A stretch of 41,083 bases of DNA from Methyloversatilis discipulorum (GTDB taxonomy: Bacteria; Pseudomonadota; Gammaproteobacteria; Burkholderiales; Rhodocyclaceae). Position numbers and translations under genes: made by a program. Numbering within the stretch: the first letter of the stretch is position 1; each line of letters opens with the position of its first letter. The notes beneath the pieces were generated by a model that saw only the letters and a program-made list of their open reading frames with translations, was not told where the DNA came from and made no database searches. Of the stretch, positions 14,886-23,444 are shown one piece after another. Location of the stretch: the NCBI RefSeq assembly GCF_018780585.1, contig NZ_JADMJL010000001.1, forward strand, positions 1-41,083, read 5' to 3'.

Positions 14886-16733
14886 ATGGCATGGACCCGC
14901 AAAATCCTGCGCGTTAACCTGACCGACCGCACCTGCAAGAGCGAGCCCCTGAACATGCAGTGGGCTCAGGACTATCTCGGCCAGCGTGGTCTGGCAACGA
15001 AGTATCTGGTGTCGGAGATCGATCCCAAGGTCGATCCGCTGTCGCCGGACAACAAGATCATCTGGGCGACCGGTCCGCTGACCGGCACCATGGCCTCGAC
15101 CGGCGGCCGCTACTCGGTCGTCACCAAGGGCCCGCTGACCGGCGCCATCGCCTGTTCGAATTCCGGTGGTTACTTCGGCGCCGAGCTGAAGTTCGCCGGC
15201 TGGGACATGGTCATCATCGAAGGCCGTGCGTCGAGCCCGGTCTATCTGTCGATCGAGAACGACAAGGTCGAAATCCGCGACGCGTCCCATCTGTGGGGCA
15301 AGACCGTCTGGGAAACCGAAGAGGCGATCAAGGCGGCCCATCAGGATCCGCAGGTACGCGTGTCCTGTATCGGCCGTACCGGCGAAGCCGGCGTGCTGTA
15401 TGCCGCGATCGTCAATGACCTGCACCGCGCAGCCGGCCGTTCCGGCGTCGGCGCGGTCGCCGGCTCGAAGAACCTGAAGGCACTCGTGGTGCGTGGCACC
15501 CTCGGCGTCGGCAATCTGGCCAACCCGAAGGAGTTCATGAAGGTTACCTACGAGAAGAAGAAGATCCTCAAGGAGAATGCGGTCACCGGTCAGGGCCTGC
15601 CGACCTACGGCACCCAGGTGCTGATGAACGTGATCAACGAGATCGGCGCCATGCCGACGCGCAACCACAAGGACGTGCAGTTCGAGGGCGCGCGCAAGAT
15701 CTCGGCCGAAGCGATGCACGAGCCGCGCGAATCCGACGGCAAGGCGCAGCTGGTGAACAACCAGGGCTGCTTCGGCTGCACCATCGCCTGTGGCCGCATT
15801 TCGAAGATCGACCAGACCCACTACACCGTGGTGAACAGCCCGAAGTACTGGGGCGCCTCCGGCGGTCTCGAGTACGAAGCGGCGTGGTCGCTCGGTTGTG
15901 CCAACGGTGTCGACGACATCGAGGCGCTGCAGTACGCCAACATGCTGTGCAACGAAGATGGTTTCGACCCGATTTCCTTCGGCGCCACCATCGGTGCGGT
16001 GATGGAACTGTACGAAATGGGCGTGCTGACCAAGGAAGAGATCGGCATCGAGGCGCCGTTTGGCTCGGCCCGCGCGCTCACCTTCCTGGCCGAACAGACG
16101 GCCCGTGGCGAAGGCTTCGGCAAGATCGTCGGTCTCGGCTCCAAGCGCCTGTGCGAGAAGTACGGTCATCCCGAGCTGTCGATGTCGGTCAAGGGCCAGG
16201 AATTCCCGGCCTATGACGCGCGGGGCGTGCAGGGCATGGGTCTGACCTACGCCACGTCGAACCGCGGTGCCTGCCACCTGCGTTCGTACACGATTTCGTC
16301 CGAAGTGCTCGGCATCCCGGTCAAGACCGATCCGCTGACCACCGAAGGCAAGCCTGCACTGGTCAAGGCCTTCCAGGACGCGACTGCGGTGGTCGATTCG
16401 TCCGGCCTGTGCGTGTTCACGACCTTCGCCTGGGCGCTGTCGGACATCCAGCCGCAACTGCAGGCTGCCTGCGAAGGCGACTGGTCGATGGAGAAGCTGG
16501 ACCTGATGGGCGAGCGCATCTGGAACATGGAGCGTCAGTTCAACAACGCAGCCGGCTTTACACGCAAGGACGACGATCTGCCGCCACGTCTGAAGAACGA
16601 AGCCGCCAAGGCCGGTCCGGCCAAGGGTCTGGTGTCGGGCATCGACAAGATGATTCCCGAGTACTACGAACTGCGCGGCTGGGACACCGAAGGCCGTCCG
16701 ACGGCGGAGACGGTTGCCCGCCTGGGTCTCTGA
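14886..16733 (+). CDS. Tungsten-containing aldehyde:ferredoxin oxidoreductase large subunit (AorB type)
   Basis: Catalytic subunit that oxidises aldehydes to carboxylic acids (and can reduce acids in reverse) at a tungsten bis-pterin site; 615 residues, the usual AOR size. The N-terminal domain shows the family landmarks LGQRGLATKYL, ATGPLTGTMASTGGRYSVVTKGP (in part) and NSGGYFGAELKFAGWD. A [4Fe-4S] site is formed by C295-FGC298-TIAC302 plus C509 (SSGLC). No signal peptide, hence cytoplasmic. GGAGG lies 8 bp before the start. Aldehydes made in the periplasm by the two quinoproteins would be its natural substrates. Tungsten rather than molybdenum is inferred from the family. Confidence 0.92.
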   Translation: MAWTRKILRVNLTDRTCKSEPLNMQWAQDYLGQRGLATKYLVSEIDPKVDPLSPDNKIIWATGPLTGTMASTGGRYSVVTKGPLTGAIACSNSGGYFGAELKFAGWDMVIIEGRASSPVYLSIENDKVEIRDASHLWGKTVWETEEAIKAAHQDPQVRVSCIGRTGEAGVLYAAIVNDLHRAAGRSGVGAVAGSKNLKALVVRGTLGVGNLANPKEFMKVTYEKKKILKENAVTGQGLPTYGTQVLMNVINEIGAMPTRNHKDVQFEGARKISAEAMHEPRESDGKAQLVNNQGCFGCTIACGRISKIDQTHYTVVNSPKYWGASGGLEYEAAWSLGCANGVDDIEALQYANMLCNEDGFDPISFGATIGAVMELYEMGVLTKEEIGIEAPFGSARALTFLAEQTARGEGFGKIVGLGSKRLCEKYGHPELSMSVKGQEFPAYDARGVQGMGLTYATSNRGACHLRSYTISSEVLGIPVKTDPLTTEGKPALVKAFQDATAVVDSSGLCVFTTFAWALSDIQPQLQAACEGDWSMEKLDLMGERIWNMERQFNNAAGFTRKDDDLPPRLKNEAAKAGPAKGLVSGIDKMIPEYYELRGWDTEGRPTAETVARLGL

Positions 16734-16754
16734 TCGAAGTCGTCGCATGAACAC

Positions 16755-16776
16755 AGCGCGCCCTCCGGGGCGCGCT
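16755..16776 (+). other. Hairpin between the W subunit and FAD subunit genes
   Basis: AGCGCGCCC (16755-16763), TCCG loop, GGGCGCGCT (16768-16776): 9 perfect pairs in the 63-bp intergenic gap, without a T tract. It is likely an mRNA processing, stability or partial attenuation element setting the ratio of the subunits (inference). Confidence 0.6.
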
Positions 16777-16796
16777 GCATTTCAGGAGCATCACTC

Positions 16797-18068
16797 ATGA
16801 AGCACGTCATCATCGGCAACGGTCCGGCCGGCGTGGTCGCCGCCGAAGCGATCCGCCGTGCGGATCGCAATGCCGAAATCGTCATGATCGGCGACGAACC
16901 CGAGCCGCCGTATTCGCGCATGGCCATTCCCTACCTGCTGGTCGGCAACATCCAGGAAAAGGGCACCTGGCTGCGCAAGACCGACGGTCATTTCGCGTCG
17001 CTGAACATCAAGGAAGTGCTCGGGCGCGCGAAGTCGGTGGACACCGCCGGTCGCGTCGTCCATATGGAGGACGGCGCCTCCTTCGCCTACGATCGCCTGC
17101 TCATCTGTACCGGTTCGCATCCGCTCAAGCTGCCGGTGCCGGGCATCGATTCGCCGAACGTGCACAGCTGCTGGACGCTGGACGACGCCCGCCACATCGC
17201 CGCCAAGGCAAAGAAGGGCGCGCGCGTGCTGCAGATCGGCGCCGGCTTCATCGGCTGCATCATCATGGAAGCGCTCGCCTCGCGAGGCGTGAAGCTGGAC
17301 ATCGTCGAAATGGGCGACCGCATGGTGCCGCGCATGATGACGTCCAAGGCCGGCAGCATGATCGCGCGCTGGGTGAAACAGAAGGGTGTCAATGTGCACA
17401 CCAGCGCCCGCGTCACCTCGATCCGCCCGAACGGCGATGAGCTGATTGCCACGCTGGGTGACGGCACCGAAGTGGTGGCCGATCTCATCATCGCGTCGGC
17501 GGGCGTGAAGCCCAATGTCGCCTTCCTGCAGGGCAGCGGCATTGCCTGCGCGACCGGCATCCTGATTGACGAACGCTGCGAGACCAACATCCCCGGCGTG
17601 TTTGCGGCGGGTGACGTGGCAGAAGCAGTCGATTTCTCGACCGGCGAGCGTCTGGTCAATGCGATTCAGCCGAATGCGGTCGATCAGGGCCGAGTCGCGG
17701 CGATGAACATGGTGGGGCGCAACACGCGCTCGCAAGGCACGATGGCGATCAACGTGCTCGACACGCTGGGCCTGATTTCAGCCTCCTTCGGGCAGTGGTG
17801 GGGTGCCGACGGCGGCGATTCGGTCGAGCTGATCGACGAAGAGCGCTTCCGCTACATCAGTCTGCAGTTCAAGGACGACGTGCTGGTGGGTGCGACCTCG
17901 ATCGGCCTGACTGACCACGTCGGCGTGCTGCGCGGCCTGATCCAGACCCGTACGCCGCTGGGCAGCTGGAAGCAGCGCCTGATGCACGACCCGCTGCGCG
18001 TGATGGAGGCCTATCTGTCGATGGCCCAGGCGCAGAGCGCGCCGCCGCTGACCGAAGCGCTGCACTGA
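16797..18068 (+). CDS. FAD-dependent NAD(H) oxidoreductase subunit (AorC type)
   Basis: Pyridine-nucleotide-disulfide reductase family protein, 423 residues, expected to carry FAD and pass electrons from the ferredoxin subunit to NAD+. The FAD site starts at the N-terminus (VIIGNGPAGVVAAEAIR), a second Rossmann motif follows near residue 145 (VLQIGAGFIGCIIMEALASRG), and the second FAD motif is NIPGVFAAGDVAEA. It lacks the redox-active CxxxxC of disulfide reductases. The start follows CAGGAG. It lies after the W subunit gene and 2 bp before the MoaD-like gene, so it belongs to the aor operon. Confidence 0.88.
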   Translation: MKHVIIGNGPAGVVAAEAIRRADRNAEIVMIGDEPEPPYSRMAIPYLLVGNIQEKGTWLRKTDGHFASLNIKEVLGRAKSVDTAGRVVHMEDGASFAYDRLLICTGSHPLKLPVPGIDSPNVHSCWTLDDARHIAAKAKKGARVLQIGAGFIGCIIMEALASRGVKLDIVEMGDRMVPRMMTSKAGSMIARWVKQKGVNVHTSARVTSIRPNGDELIATLGDGTEVVADLIIASAGVKPNVAFLQGSGIACATGILIDERCETNIPGVFAAGDVAEAVDFSTGERLVNAIQPNAVDQGRVAAMNMVGRNTRSQGTMAINVLDTLGLISASFGQWWGADGGDSVELIDEERFRYISLQFKDDVLVGATSIGLTDHVGVLRGLIQTRTPLGSWKQRLMHDPLRVMEAYLSMAQAQSAPPLTEALH

Positions 18069-18070
18069 AG

Positions 18071-18325
18071 ATGCGGGTGACGCTGAAGCTGTACGCCTCG
18101 CTGTCCGATTTCCTGCCGGACGAGGCGAAGCGCACCAACGAGTGGCCGATGGACGTGCCCGAAGGAACGACGGTTGGCGATATGATCGCGCGCCATCAAC
18201 TTCCTGCGCGGCTCGTCCATCTGGTTCTCGTGAACGGTCATTTCATTCCTCCCGTCAGCCGCGATGCGCGCGCGCTGGTCGATAACGACGTACTCGCCAT
18301 CTGGCCGCCGGTGGCGGGGGGATGA
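18071..18325 (+). CDS. MoaD/ThiS-like sulfur carrier protein for the AOR operon
   Basis: Small ubiquitin-like protein, 84 residues, ending in the exposed di-glycine AGG needed for C-terminal thiocarboxylate formation. It has the family pattern: beta strand MRVTLKLYASLSDFLP, the segment EGTTVGDMIARHQLP, and VDNDVLAIWPPVAGG. It probably supplies sulfur for the dithiolene of the tungsten pterin of this enzyme, as suggested for the MoaD-like protein in other aor operons. It starts 2 bp after the FAD subunit gene and overlaps the next gene by 4 nt (ATGA). Confidence 0.88.
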   Translation: MRVTLKLYASLSDFLPDEAKRTNEWPMDVPEGTTVGDMIARHQLPARLVHLVLVNGHFIPPVSRDARALVDNDVLAIWPPVAGG

Positions 18326-18630
18326 GCGCCGCCTTTCCGCTGAAGCCCGAGGAACTTGCCTCCGGTCAGGTCGTGCGCGTGATGAGCATAGGGCGCGAAG
18401 AGTTCTTCCAGATGCTGCCCGGCGCGGTCGAACTGCCCATCGTCCATCGCGGTGACAGCGTCAGCGGCCGCGGCTGGACGGTGTCCGCAGAGGTGTTGCC
18501 GGCGCTTCACATCGCGCTGCTGAGTCTGCCTCGCCTGCGGGTACAGATCGACTTCACGGTTCGCGATGTCGATTTCATGGCCGCCTTCATGGCGCGCTTC
18601 GACCGTCATTTCCAGCGCGGCGGCGGCTGA
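18322..18630 (+). CDS. Small unknown protein, last gene of the AOR operon
   Basis: 102 residues, cytoplasmic, no cysteine, no known motif I can name. Visible features: an N-terminal region with REEFFQMLPGAVELP, a central part GDSVSGRGWTVSAEVLPALHIALLSLPRLRVQIDF, and a tail FMARFDRHFQRGGG. Translational coupling to the MoaD-like gene (ATGA overlap) points to a role in maturation of the tungsten enzyme, perhaps as a partner of the sulfur carrier. A small gene at this position is, as I recall, also part of the aor operon in Aromatoleum. The function is unassigned. Confidence 0.75.
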   Translation: MSAAFPLKPEELASGQVVRVMSIGREEFFQMLPGAVELPIVHRGDSVSGRGWTVSAEVLPALHIALLSLPRLRVQIDFTVRDVDFMAAFMARFDRHFQRGGG

Positions 18631-18679
18631 GTCCAGCCAGAATTTCAGGTCGGGCTGGTCGAGAGGGGGGCTCCCGGGT

Positions 18680-18685
18680 TAATAT
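18680..18685 (+). promoter_or_regulatory. -10 element for signal recognition particle RNA
   Basis: TAATAT at 18680-18685, about 6 nt before the first base of the predicted SRP RNA. The matching -35 region (around 18657-18662) is weak. Confidence 0.45.
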
Positions 18686-18690
18686 TCGGC

Positions 18691-18790
18691 GTGGCGGGTC
18701 TCCCCGCATCGTGGCGCGGTGAACCTGGTCAGGTCCGGAAGGAAGCAGCCACAGCTGCTCACCACGAGTGCCGGGGGTCAGGCTCGCCAC
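18691..18790 (+). ncRNA. ffs: Signal recognition particle 4.5S RNA
   Basis: Scaffold RNA of the bacterial SRP, which with Ffh targets membrane proteins to the translocon. The universally conserved domain IV sequence GGTCAGGTCCGGAAGGAAGC (with the GGAA tetraloop) is at 18727-18746, continuing AGCC, and is matched by GTGCCGGGGGTCAGG on the 3' side. The ends pair as GTGGCG (18691-18696) with CGCCAC (18785-18790), giving the about 100-nt rod seen in proteobacteria. A T-containing tract (CCTCCCTTTTCTGC) follows. A position just before dnaX is common. Exact ends are estimated from pairing. Confidence 0.93.
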
Positions 18791-18840
18791 CCCTCCCTTT
18801 TCTGCAGTCCGCACAGCCGTCCTCTTACGCCAGCGTCCAG

Positions 18841-20550
18841 ATGACTTATCAGGTTCTTGCGCGCAAGTGGCGTCCCCGCAGCTTCGAAACCCTGGTCGGT
18901 CAGGATCACGTCGTGCGTGCGTTGACGCACGCGCTCGAACAGCAGCGCCTGCATCACGCCTATCTGTTTACCGGCACCCGCGGCGTCGGCAAGACGACGA
19001 TCTCGCGCATCCTGGCCAAGAGCCTGAACTGTGAAACTGGCATTACGGCAAAGCCGTGTGGCACCTGCGCCGCCTGCACCGAAATCGATGCCGGCCGTTT
19101 CGTCGACTACGTCGAAATGGACGCCGCGTCGAACCGCAGCGTGGACGACATGGCCGCGCTGCTCGAAAAGGCGGCCTACGCGCCGGCGCGCGGGCGATAC
19201 AAGGTCTACATGATCGACGAAGTCCACATGCTGACCGGGCACGCCTTCAACGCGATGCTTAAAACGCTCGAAGAGCCGCCGGAGCACGTGAAGTTCATCC
19301 TCGCGACCACCGATCCGCAGAAGATTCCGGTCACCGTACTGAGCCGCTGCCTGCAGTTCAACCTGAAGCAGATGCCGCCGGACGCCATCGTGCGTCATCT
19401 GTCGGGCGTGCTCGACGCCGAAGGTGTCGAGTACGAGCCGGCCGCACTGCGGCCGATCGCGAAGGGCGCCGCCGGTTCGATGCGCGATGCGCTGTCGCTG
19501 CTCGATCAGGCCATTGCGCATGGTGCCGGCCGGCTGGTCGAACAGGATGTGCTCGACATGCTGGGCACGGTGGGCGACGAACACCTCTACCTCATTCTCG
19601 ATGCGCTGCTCGCCGGAGACGGCGCAGCACTGATGACCCTGACCGCGCAGATGCGCGCGCGCAGTGTCGATTTCGACCAGGCGTTGCGTGAACTGGCGGT
19701 GCTGCTGCACCGCGTCGCAGTGGCGCAGAAGGTGCCGGACGCGATCACCGACGAAGGTGAAAAGGCGCGGCTTGAACCCTACGCTGCAGCGATGGACGCC
19801 GAATCGGTGCAGCTGGCGTACCAGATCGTCGTCCAGGGCTGCAACGATCTGGCGCTGGCGCCGGACGAAGTCACCGGGTTCTCGATGACCCTGCTGCGTC
19901 TGCTGGCCTTCCGCCCGGAGACGCCGCCGGCGCTGGGCACCACCCCGCGCGGCCAGAGCGCTGCGCTGCAGGCGCCCAACCGTGTCGCGCGCACCAGCGC
20001 GCCGGTGCCGCCCCCCGTTGCGGCGGCACCGGTCGCCGCGTCGTTGCCGCGTGAAACGCCGTCGCCTGCCGCGCAGGCGCAAGCGGTCGACGCGAATCCC
20101 GCGCCGCCGCCGTGGGAAGACGACGAGCCGGTCAATGTCGCGCCGCCCGCCGCGGCCGCGGGAGCGATGCCGCGTACCAACGCCGACTGGCATGCGCTCG
20201 TGGATACGCTGGAGGTTGCCGCGCTGAGCAAGCAGCTGGCGCACCAGAGCGAGTGGCTGGCCAGCGAAGGCGAGGCGATTCGCCTGCGCCTGTCGCGTGA
20301 CATGGCGCACCTGATCACCTCCGGACAGGACAAGTTGCGCGCTGCGCTGCAGACCCGCCTCGGCGTCAATGTCCGGCTGCATTTCGAACAGGGTGACCCG
20401 GTCGGACAGACCGTTGCCCAGCGACTGAACGCAGAACAGCGCGCGCGCCATGAACAGGCGTGCGCGTCGATGAAGAATGACCCCTTCGTACAGCAGGTGA
20501 TTGAACAGTTCGGCGCCCGGCTGATCGAAGACTCGATCAAACCCCTTTGA
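18841..20550 (+). CDS. dnaX: DNA polymerase III subunit tau/gamma
   Basis: Clamp-loader ATPase and replisome organiser, 569 residues. Starts [20 protein letters not shown] as in the family. Walker A GTRGVGKT (45-52), zinc-binding cysteines C64, C73, C76, C79 (CGTCAAC), and Walker B region [11 protein letters not shown] Pro/Ala-rich linker near 365-430 leads to the C-terminal tau domain. I saw no obvious A-AAA-AAG type frameshift site, so a shorter gamma form is not predicted here. The start is only about 50 bp from the end of the SRP RNA and has a poor ribosome site. It leads the dnaX-ybaB-recR cluster. Confidence 0.96.
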   Translation: MTYQVLARKWRPRSFETLVGQDHVVRALTHALEQQRLHHAYLFTGTRGVGKTTISRILAKSLNCETGITAKPCGTCAACTEIDAGRFVDYVEMDAASNRSVDDMAALLEKAAYAPARGRYKVYMIDEVHMLTGHAFNAMLKTLEEPPEHVKFILATTDPQKIPVTVLSRCLQFNLKQMPPDAIVRHLSGVLDAEGVEYEPAALRPIAKGAAGSMRDALSLLDQAIAHGAGRLVEQDVLDMLGTVGDEHLYLILDALLAGDGAALMTLTAQMRARSVDFDQALRELAVLLHRVAVAQKVPDAITDEGEKARLEPYAAAMDAESVQLAYQIVVQGCNDLALAPDEVTGFSMTLLRLLAFRPETPPALGTTPRGQSAALQAPNRVARTSAPVPPPVAAAPVAASLPRETPSPAAQAQAVDANPAPPPWEDDEPVNVAPPAAAAGAMPRTNADWHALVDTLEVAALSKQLAHQSEWLASEGEAIRLRLSRDMAHLITSGQDKLRAALQTRLGVNVRLHFEQGDPVGQTVAQRLNAEQRARHEQACASMKNDPFVQQVIEQFGARLIEDSIKPL

Positions 20551-20560
20551 GGACAGCACC

Positions 20561-20884
20561 ATGATGAAAGGTGGCATCGGTGGCCTGATGAAGCAGGCCC
20601 AGCAGATGCAGGAAAACATGAAGAAGATGCAGGAGCAGCTGGCCAGCGTCGAGGTCGAGGGCCAGTCCGGTGCCGGCATGGTCAAGGTGCTCATGACCTG
20701 CAAGCACGACGTGCGCCGCGTGTCCATCGACCCGTCGGTGATGGACGACCGCGAAATGCTGGAGGACCTGCTCGCGGCCGCCGTCAATGACGCGGTGCGC
20801 CGCGTCGAGGCGACCACCCAGGAAAAGATGGCCGGCTTCACGTCGGGCCTGAACCTGCCGCCGGGCTTCAAGCTGCCGTTCTGA
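20561..20884 (+). CDS. ybaB: YbaB/EbfC family nucleoid-associated protein
   Basis: DNA-binding protein, 107 residues, typical length. It begins [34 protein letters not shown], a helix rich in Met and Gln, followed by the central sheet ([19 protein letters not shown]) and the conserved C-terminal helix ending GFKLPF. It lies 10 bp after dnaX and 19 bp before recR, the usual gene order, and GAGG precedes the start. Confidence 0.95.
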   Translation: MMKGGIGGLMKQAQQMQENMKKMQEQLASVEVEGQSGAGMVKVLMTCKHDVRRVSIDPSVMDDREMLEDLLAAAVNDAVRRVEATTQEKMAGFTSGLNLPPGFKLPF

Positions 20885-20903
20885 GTCCGGTCCTGCGCCC
20901 GTC

Positions 20904-21497
20904 ATGAGTACAGGTGTGCTGGACGAGCTGGTCAGCGCGCTGCGCTGCCTGCCCTCGGTCGGCCCGAAAAGCGCGCAGCGCATGGCCTTCCATCTGCTGC
21001 AGCGCGACCGCGGCGGCGCCGAGAAGCTGGCGCGCGCGCTCGGCAATGCACTGACGCGGCTGCACAACTGCGCGCGCTGCAACACCTTCACCGAACTCGA
21101 GGTGTGCGAGCGCTGCAGTTCGCCGCGTCGCGACGCCAGTCTGCTGTGCGTGGTCGAAACACCGGCCGACATGCTCATGATGGAGCAGACGCACAGCTAC
21201 GCCGGACTCTATTTCTGCCTGATGGGGCGCATCGCGCCACTCGAAGGCGTCGGTCCGAAGGAGCTGCGGCTGGATCGCCTGCTGGAGCGTGCGGCGGATC
21301 CCGCCGTGCGCGAGGTCATTCTGGCGACCAATTTCACCAACGAGGGCGAGGCGACCGCACATTACCTCGGCGAAATGCTGCGCGCGCGCGGCCTCGCGGT
21401 CAGCCGCATCGCCCGCGGTCTGCCGGTCGGTGGCGAACTGGAACACACCGATATTGGAACCATCGCCCAGGCGCTGTCGGAAAGGCGGCCGGCGTGA
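20904..21497 (+). CDS. recR: Recombination mediator RecR
   Basis: Recombination protein that with RecO (and RecF) loads RecA on gapped DNA; 197 residues. N-terminal helix-hairpin-helix ([17 protein letters not shown]), a four-cysteine zinc finger ([16 protein letters not shown], about residues 54-69), and a Toprim domain ([13 protein letters not shown] to [15 protein letters not shown]). The stop overlaps the GTG start of the next gene. Confidence 0.96.
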   Translation: MSTGVLDELVSALRCLPSVGPKSAQRMAFHLLQRDRGGAEKLARALGNALTRLHNCARCNTFTELEVCERCSSPRRDASLLCVVETPADMLMMEQTHSYAGLYFCLMGRIAPLEGVGPKELRLDRLLERAADPAVREVILATNFTNEGEATAHYLGEMLRARGLAVSRIARGLPVGGELEHTDIGTIAQALSERRPA

Positions 21498-22705
21498 GCA
21501 CGCAGGCACGTCCGCTCGATGGCCTGAAGGTGGTCGAACTGGGTACGCTGATCGCCGGCCCGTTTGCCTCGCGCATCCTGGCCGAGTTCGGCGCCGAGGT
21601 GATCAAGATCGAATCACCCGACGGTGGCGACCCCTTGCGCAAGTGGCGCCTGCTGTACGAAGGCACCTCGCTGTGGTGGTTCGTGCAGGCACGCAACAAG
21701 AAGTCGGTCACACTGAACCTGAAGCATCCGGACGCGATCGCGGTGCTGAAGAAGCTGCTGGCGGACGCCGACGTGCTGGTTGAGAACTTCCGCCCGGGCG
21801 TGCTCGACAAGCTCGGTTTGCCGGAAGCGGTGCTGAAGGACATCAATCCGTCGCTGGTCATCGTGCGACTGTCCGGTTTTGGCCAGACCGGACCGATGGC
21901 GCAGCAGCCGGGTTTCGGTGCCATCGGCGAATCGATGGGCGGGCTGCGCTACATCACCGGTTTTCCCGATCGCCCGCCGGTAAAGGTGGGCATTTCGATC
22001 GGCGATTCGATCGCCGCGCTGTGGGGGGTGATCGGTGCGCTGATGGCCTTGCGCCATCGCGACGCCACCGGCGGGCGCGGGGCAGGGCAGGGCCAGACCG
22101 TCGATGTCGCGCTGTACGAGGCGGTGTTCGCGATGATGGAGAGCATGTTGCCGGAGTTCGACGTGTTCGGTTTCATCCGCGGCCGCACCGGCAACATCAT
22201 GCCCGGCATCACGCCGTCGAACACGCACACCGCGCGCGACGGCCGTCACATCATCATCGGCGGCAACGGCGACGCCATCTTCCGTCGGCTGATGACCGCG
22301 ATGGGGCGGCCGGATCTGGCCGACGATCCCACGCTGGCCGACAACGCCGGGCGCGACGCGCGCCGCGACGAGATCTACGGCCTGATCGACGCCTGGGTCG
22401 CCGCGCGCGACGGCGACGAGGTGCTGCACCTGCTCGGCGAGGCCGACGTGCCGGTGAGCCGCGTCTACTCGATCGAGGACATCGCCTCGGATCCGCAGTA
22501 TCTGGCGCGGGCGGTGTTCGAAACCGCGCGCCTTCCTGACGGTCGCACGTTCAAGGCGCCGGCCCCGATGCCGCGGCTGTCGGAAACACCCGGGCGCACC
22601 GACTGGATCGGGCCGGCGCTGGGTGAGCACACGGACGAAGTGCTGGCTGGGCTCGGATACGGCGCCGGCGACATCGCCGCGCTGCATGCCCGGGGCGCGC
22701 TTTGA
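21494..22705 (+). CDS. Class III CoA transferase (CaiB/BaiF family)
   Basis: Transfers CoA between organic acids; 403 residues from a GTG start that overlaps the recR stop. Family landmarks: [32 protein letters not shown] (in part), [17 protein letters not shown] and [15 protein letters not shown]. The likely catalytic Asp is D171 in SIGDSIAAL, by alignment with the Asp of formyl-CoA transferase. The substrate is not predictable from sequence; it could activate an acid made by the upstream oxidation island, but its placement behind recR suggests no direct link. The start could be revised, as no strong ribosome site is visible. Confidence 0.88.
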   Translation: MSTQARPLDGLKVVELGTLIAGPFASRILAEFGAEVIKIESPDGGDPLRKWRLLYEGTSLWWFVQARNKKSVTLNLKHPDAIAVLKKLLADADVLVENFRPGVLDKLGLPEAVLKDINPSLVIVRLSGFGQTGPMAQQPGFGAIGESMGGLRYITGFPDRPPVKVGISIGDSIAALWGVIGALMALRHRDATGGRGAGQGQTVDVALYEAVFAMMESMLPEFDVFGFIRGRTGNIMPGITPSNTHTARDGRHIIIGGNGDAIFRRLMTAMGRPDLADDPTLADNAGRDARRDEIYGLIDAWVAARDGDEVLHLLGEADVPVSRVYSIEDIASDPQYLARAVFETARLPDGRTFKAPAPMPRLSETPGRTDWIGPALGEHTDEVLAGLGYGAGDIAALHARGAL

Positions 22706-22762
22706 AATCATCGGAAATCGGCTTCTCTCGCCGCTTCCGCGTTGTTTGCAGTGCAGCAGGGC

Positions 22763-22792
22763 TTTAAACGGGGCACCGCTTGAGGGTATAAT
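22763..22792 (+). promoter_or_regulatory. Sigma-70 promoter of the cytochrome bc1 operon
   Basis: Perfect -10 TATAAT (22787-22792) with a -35-like TTTAAA (22763-22768) at 18-bp spacing. The expected start near 22799 leaves about 34 nt before the petA start codon. Confidence 0.75.
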
Positions 22793-22832
22793 CGCAGGTT
22801 GTGCAGAATCAATTGTCTAGACGGGATAAAGC

Positions 22833-23441
22833 ATGAGTGGCAATGAACGGAAAGCGGATTGCGGCCGGCGCAATCTGCTCGTGGCAACAGCCTGTGCTGG
22901 CGGTGTGGCCGGGCTTGCGGTGGCAGTGCCTTTTCTCACCAGTCTCTCCCCTTCGGAGCGCGCGAAAGCGGCCGGCGCTCCGGTCGAGGTGGACATCTCC
23001 AAACTCGGTCCCGGTGAAATGACCACCGTCGAGTGGCAAGGCAAGCCGGTGTGGATCATGCGCCGTACGCCGACCCAGCTCGAAGCGCTGGCCAAGATCG
23101 AGGACAAGCTGGCCGACCCGAAGTCGGAGCGCAATCCTTCCGAGTTCACTCCCGAATACGCACGCAACGTTCAGCGCTCGCGTGAAGACCACGCCGATGT
23201 GCTGGTCGTCGTCGCGATCTGTACCCACCTCGGCTGTTCGCCGTCGGGCCCCTTCGAGTCGGGCTCCAACGCACAGCTCGGCGATGTCGCCGGCTTCGTG
23301 TGTCCGTGCCACGGTTCGACCTTCGACCTGTCCGGTCGTGTGTTCAAGGCCATGCCGGCCCCGGACAACCTGAAGGTTCCGCCGTACATGTTCCTGTCTG
23401 ACTCGCGCATCCTGGTCGGCCAGGATTCCAAGGAGGGTTGA
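22833..23441 (+). CDS. petA: Ubiquinol-cytochrome c reductase Rieske iron-sulfur subunit
   Basis: Iron-sulfur subunit of respiratory complex III, 202 residues. The N-terminus has CGRRNLLVATACAGGVAGLAV, a Tat-type signal anchor (twin Arg then hydrophobic). The [2Fe-2S] ligands are C130 and H132 (CTHLGC) and C157 and H160 (CPCHGS); C135 and C159 form the usual disulfide. First gene of petABC; petB starts 3 bp after its stop. It takes electrons from ubiquinol to cytochrome c1. Confidence 0.96.
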   Translation: MSGNERKADCGRRNLLVATACAGGVAGLAVAVPFLTSLSPSERAKAAGAPVEVDISKLGPGEMTTVEWQGKPVWIMRRTPTQLEALAKIEDKLADPKSERNPSEFTPEYARNVQRSREDHADVLVVVAICTHLGCSPSGPFESGSNAQLGDVAGFVCPCHGSTFDLSGRVFKAMPAPDNLKVPPYMFLSDSRILVGQDSKEG

Positions 23442-23444
23442 TCG

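Noticed and set aside
14409-16754. 781-codon minus-strand frame opposite the ferredoxin and tungsten subunit genes
   Set aside because: The plus strand encodes conserved Fe-S and AOR motifs with ribosome sites; the antisense frame has no recognisable domain.
18778-20871. 697-codon minus-strand frame opposite dnaX and ybaB
   Set aside because: Shadow of dnaX; Arg/His/Gln-rich translation without domains.
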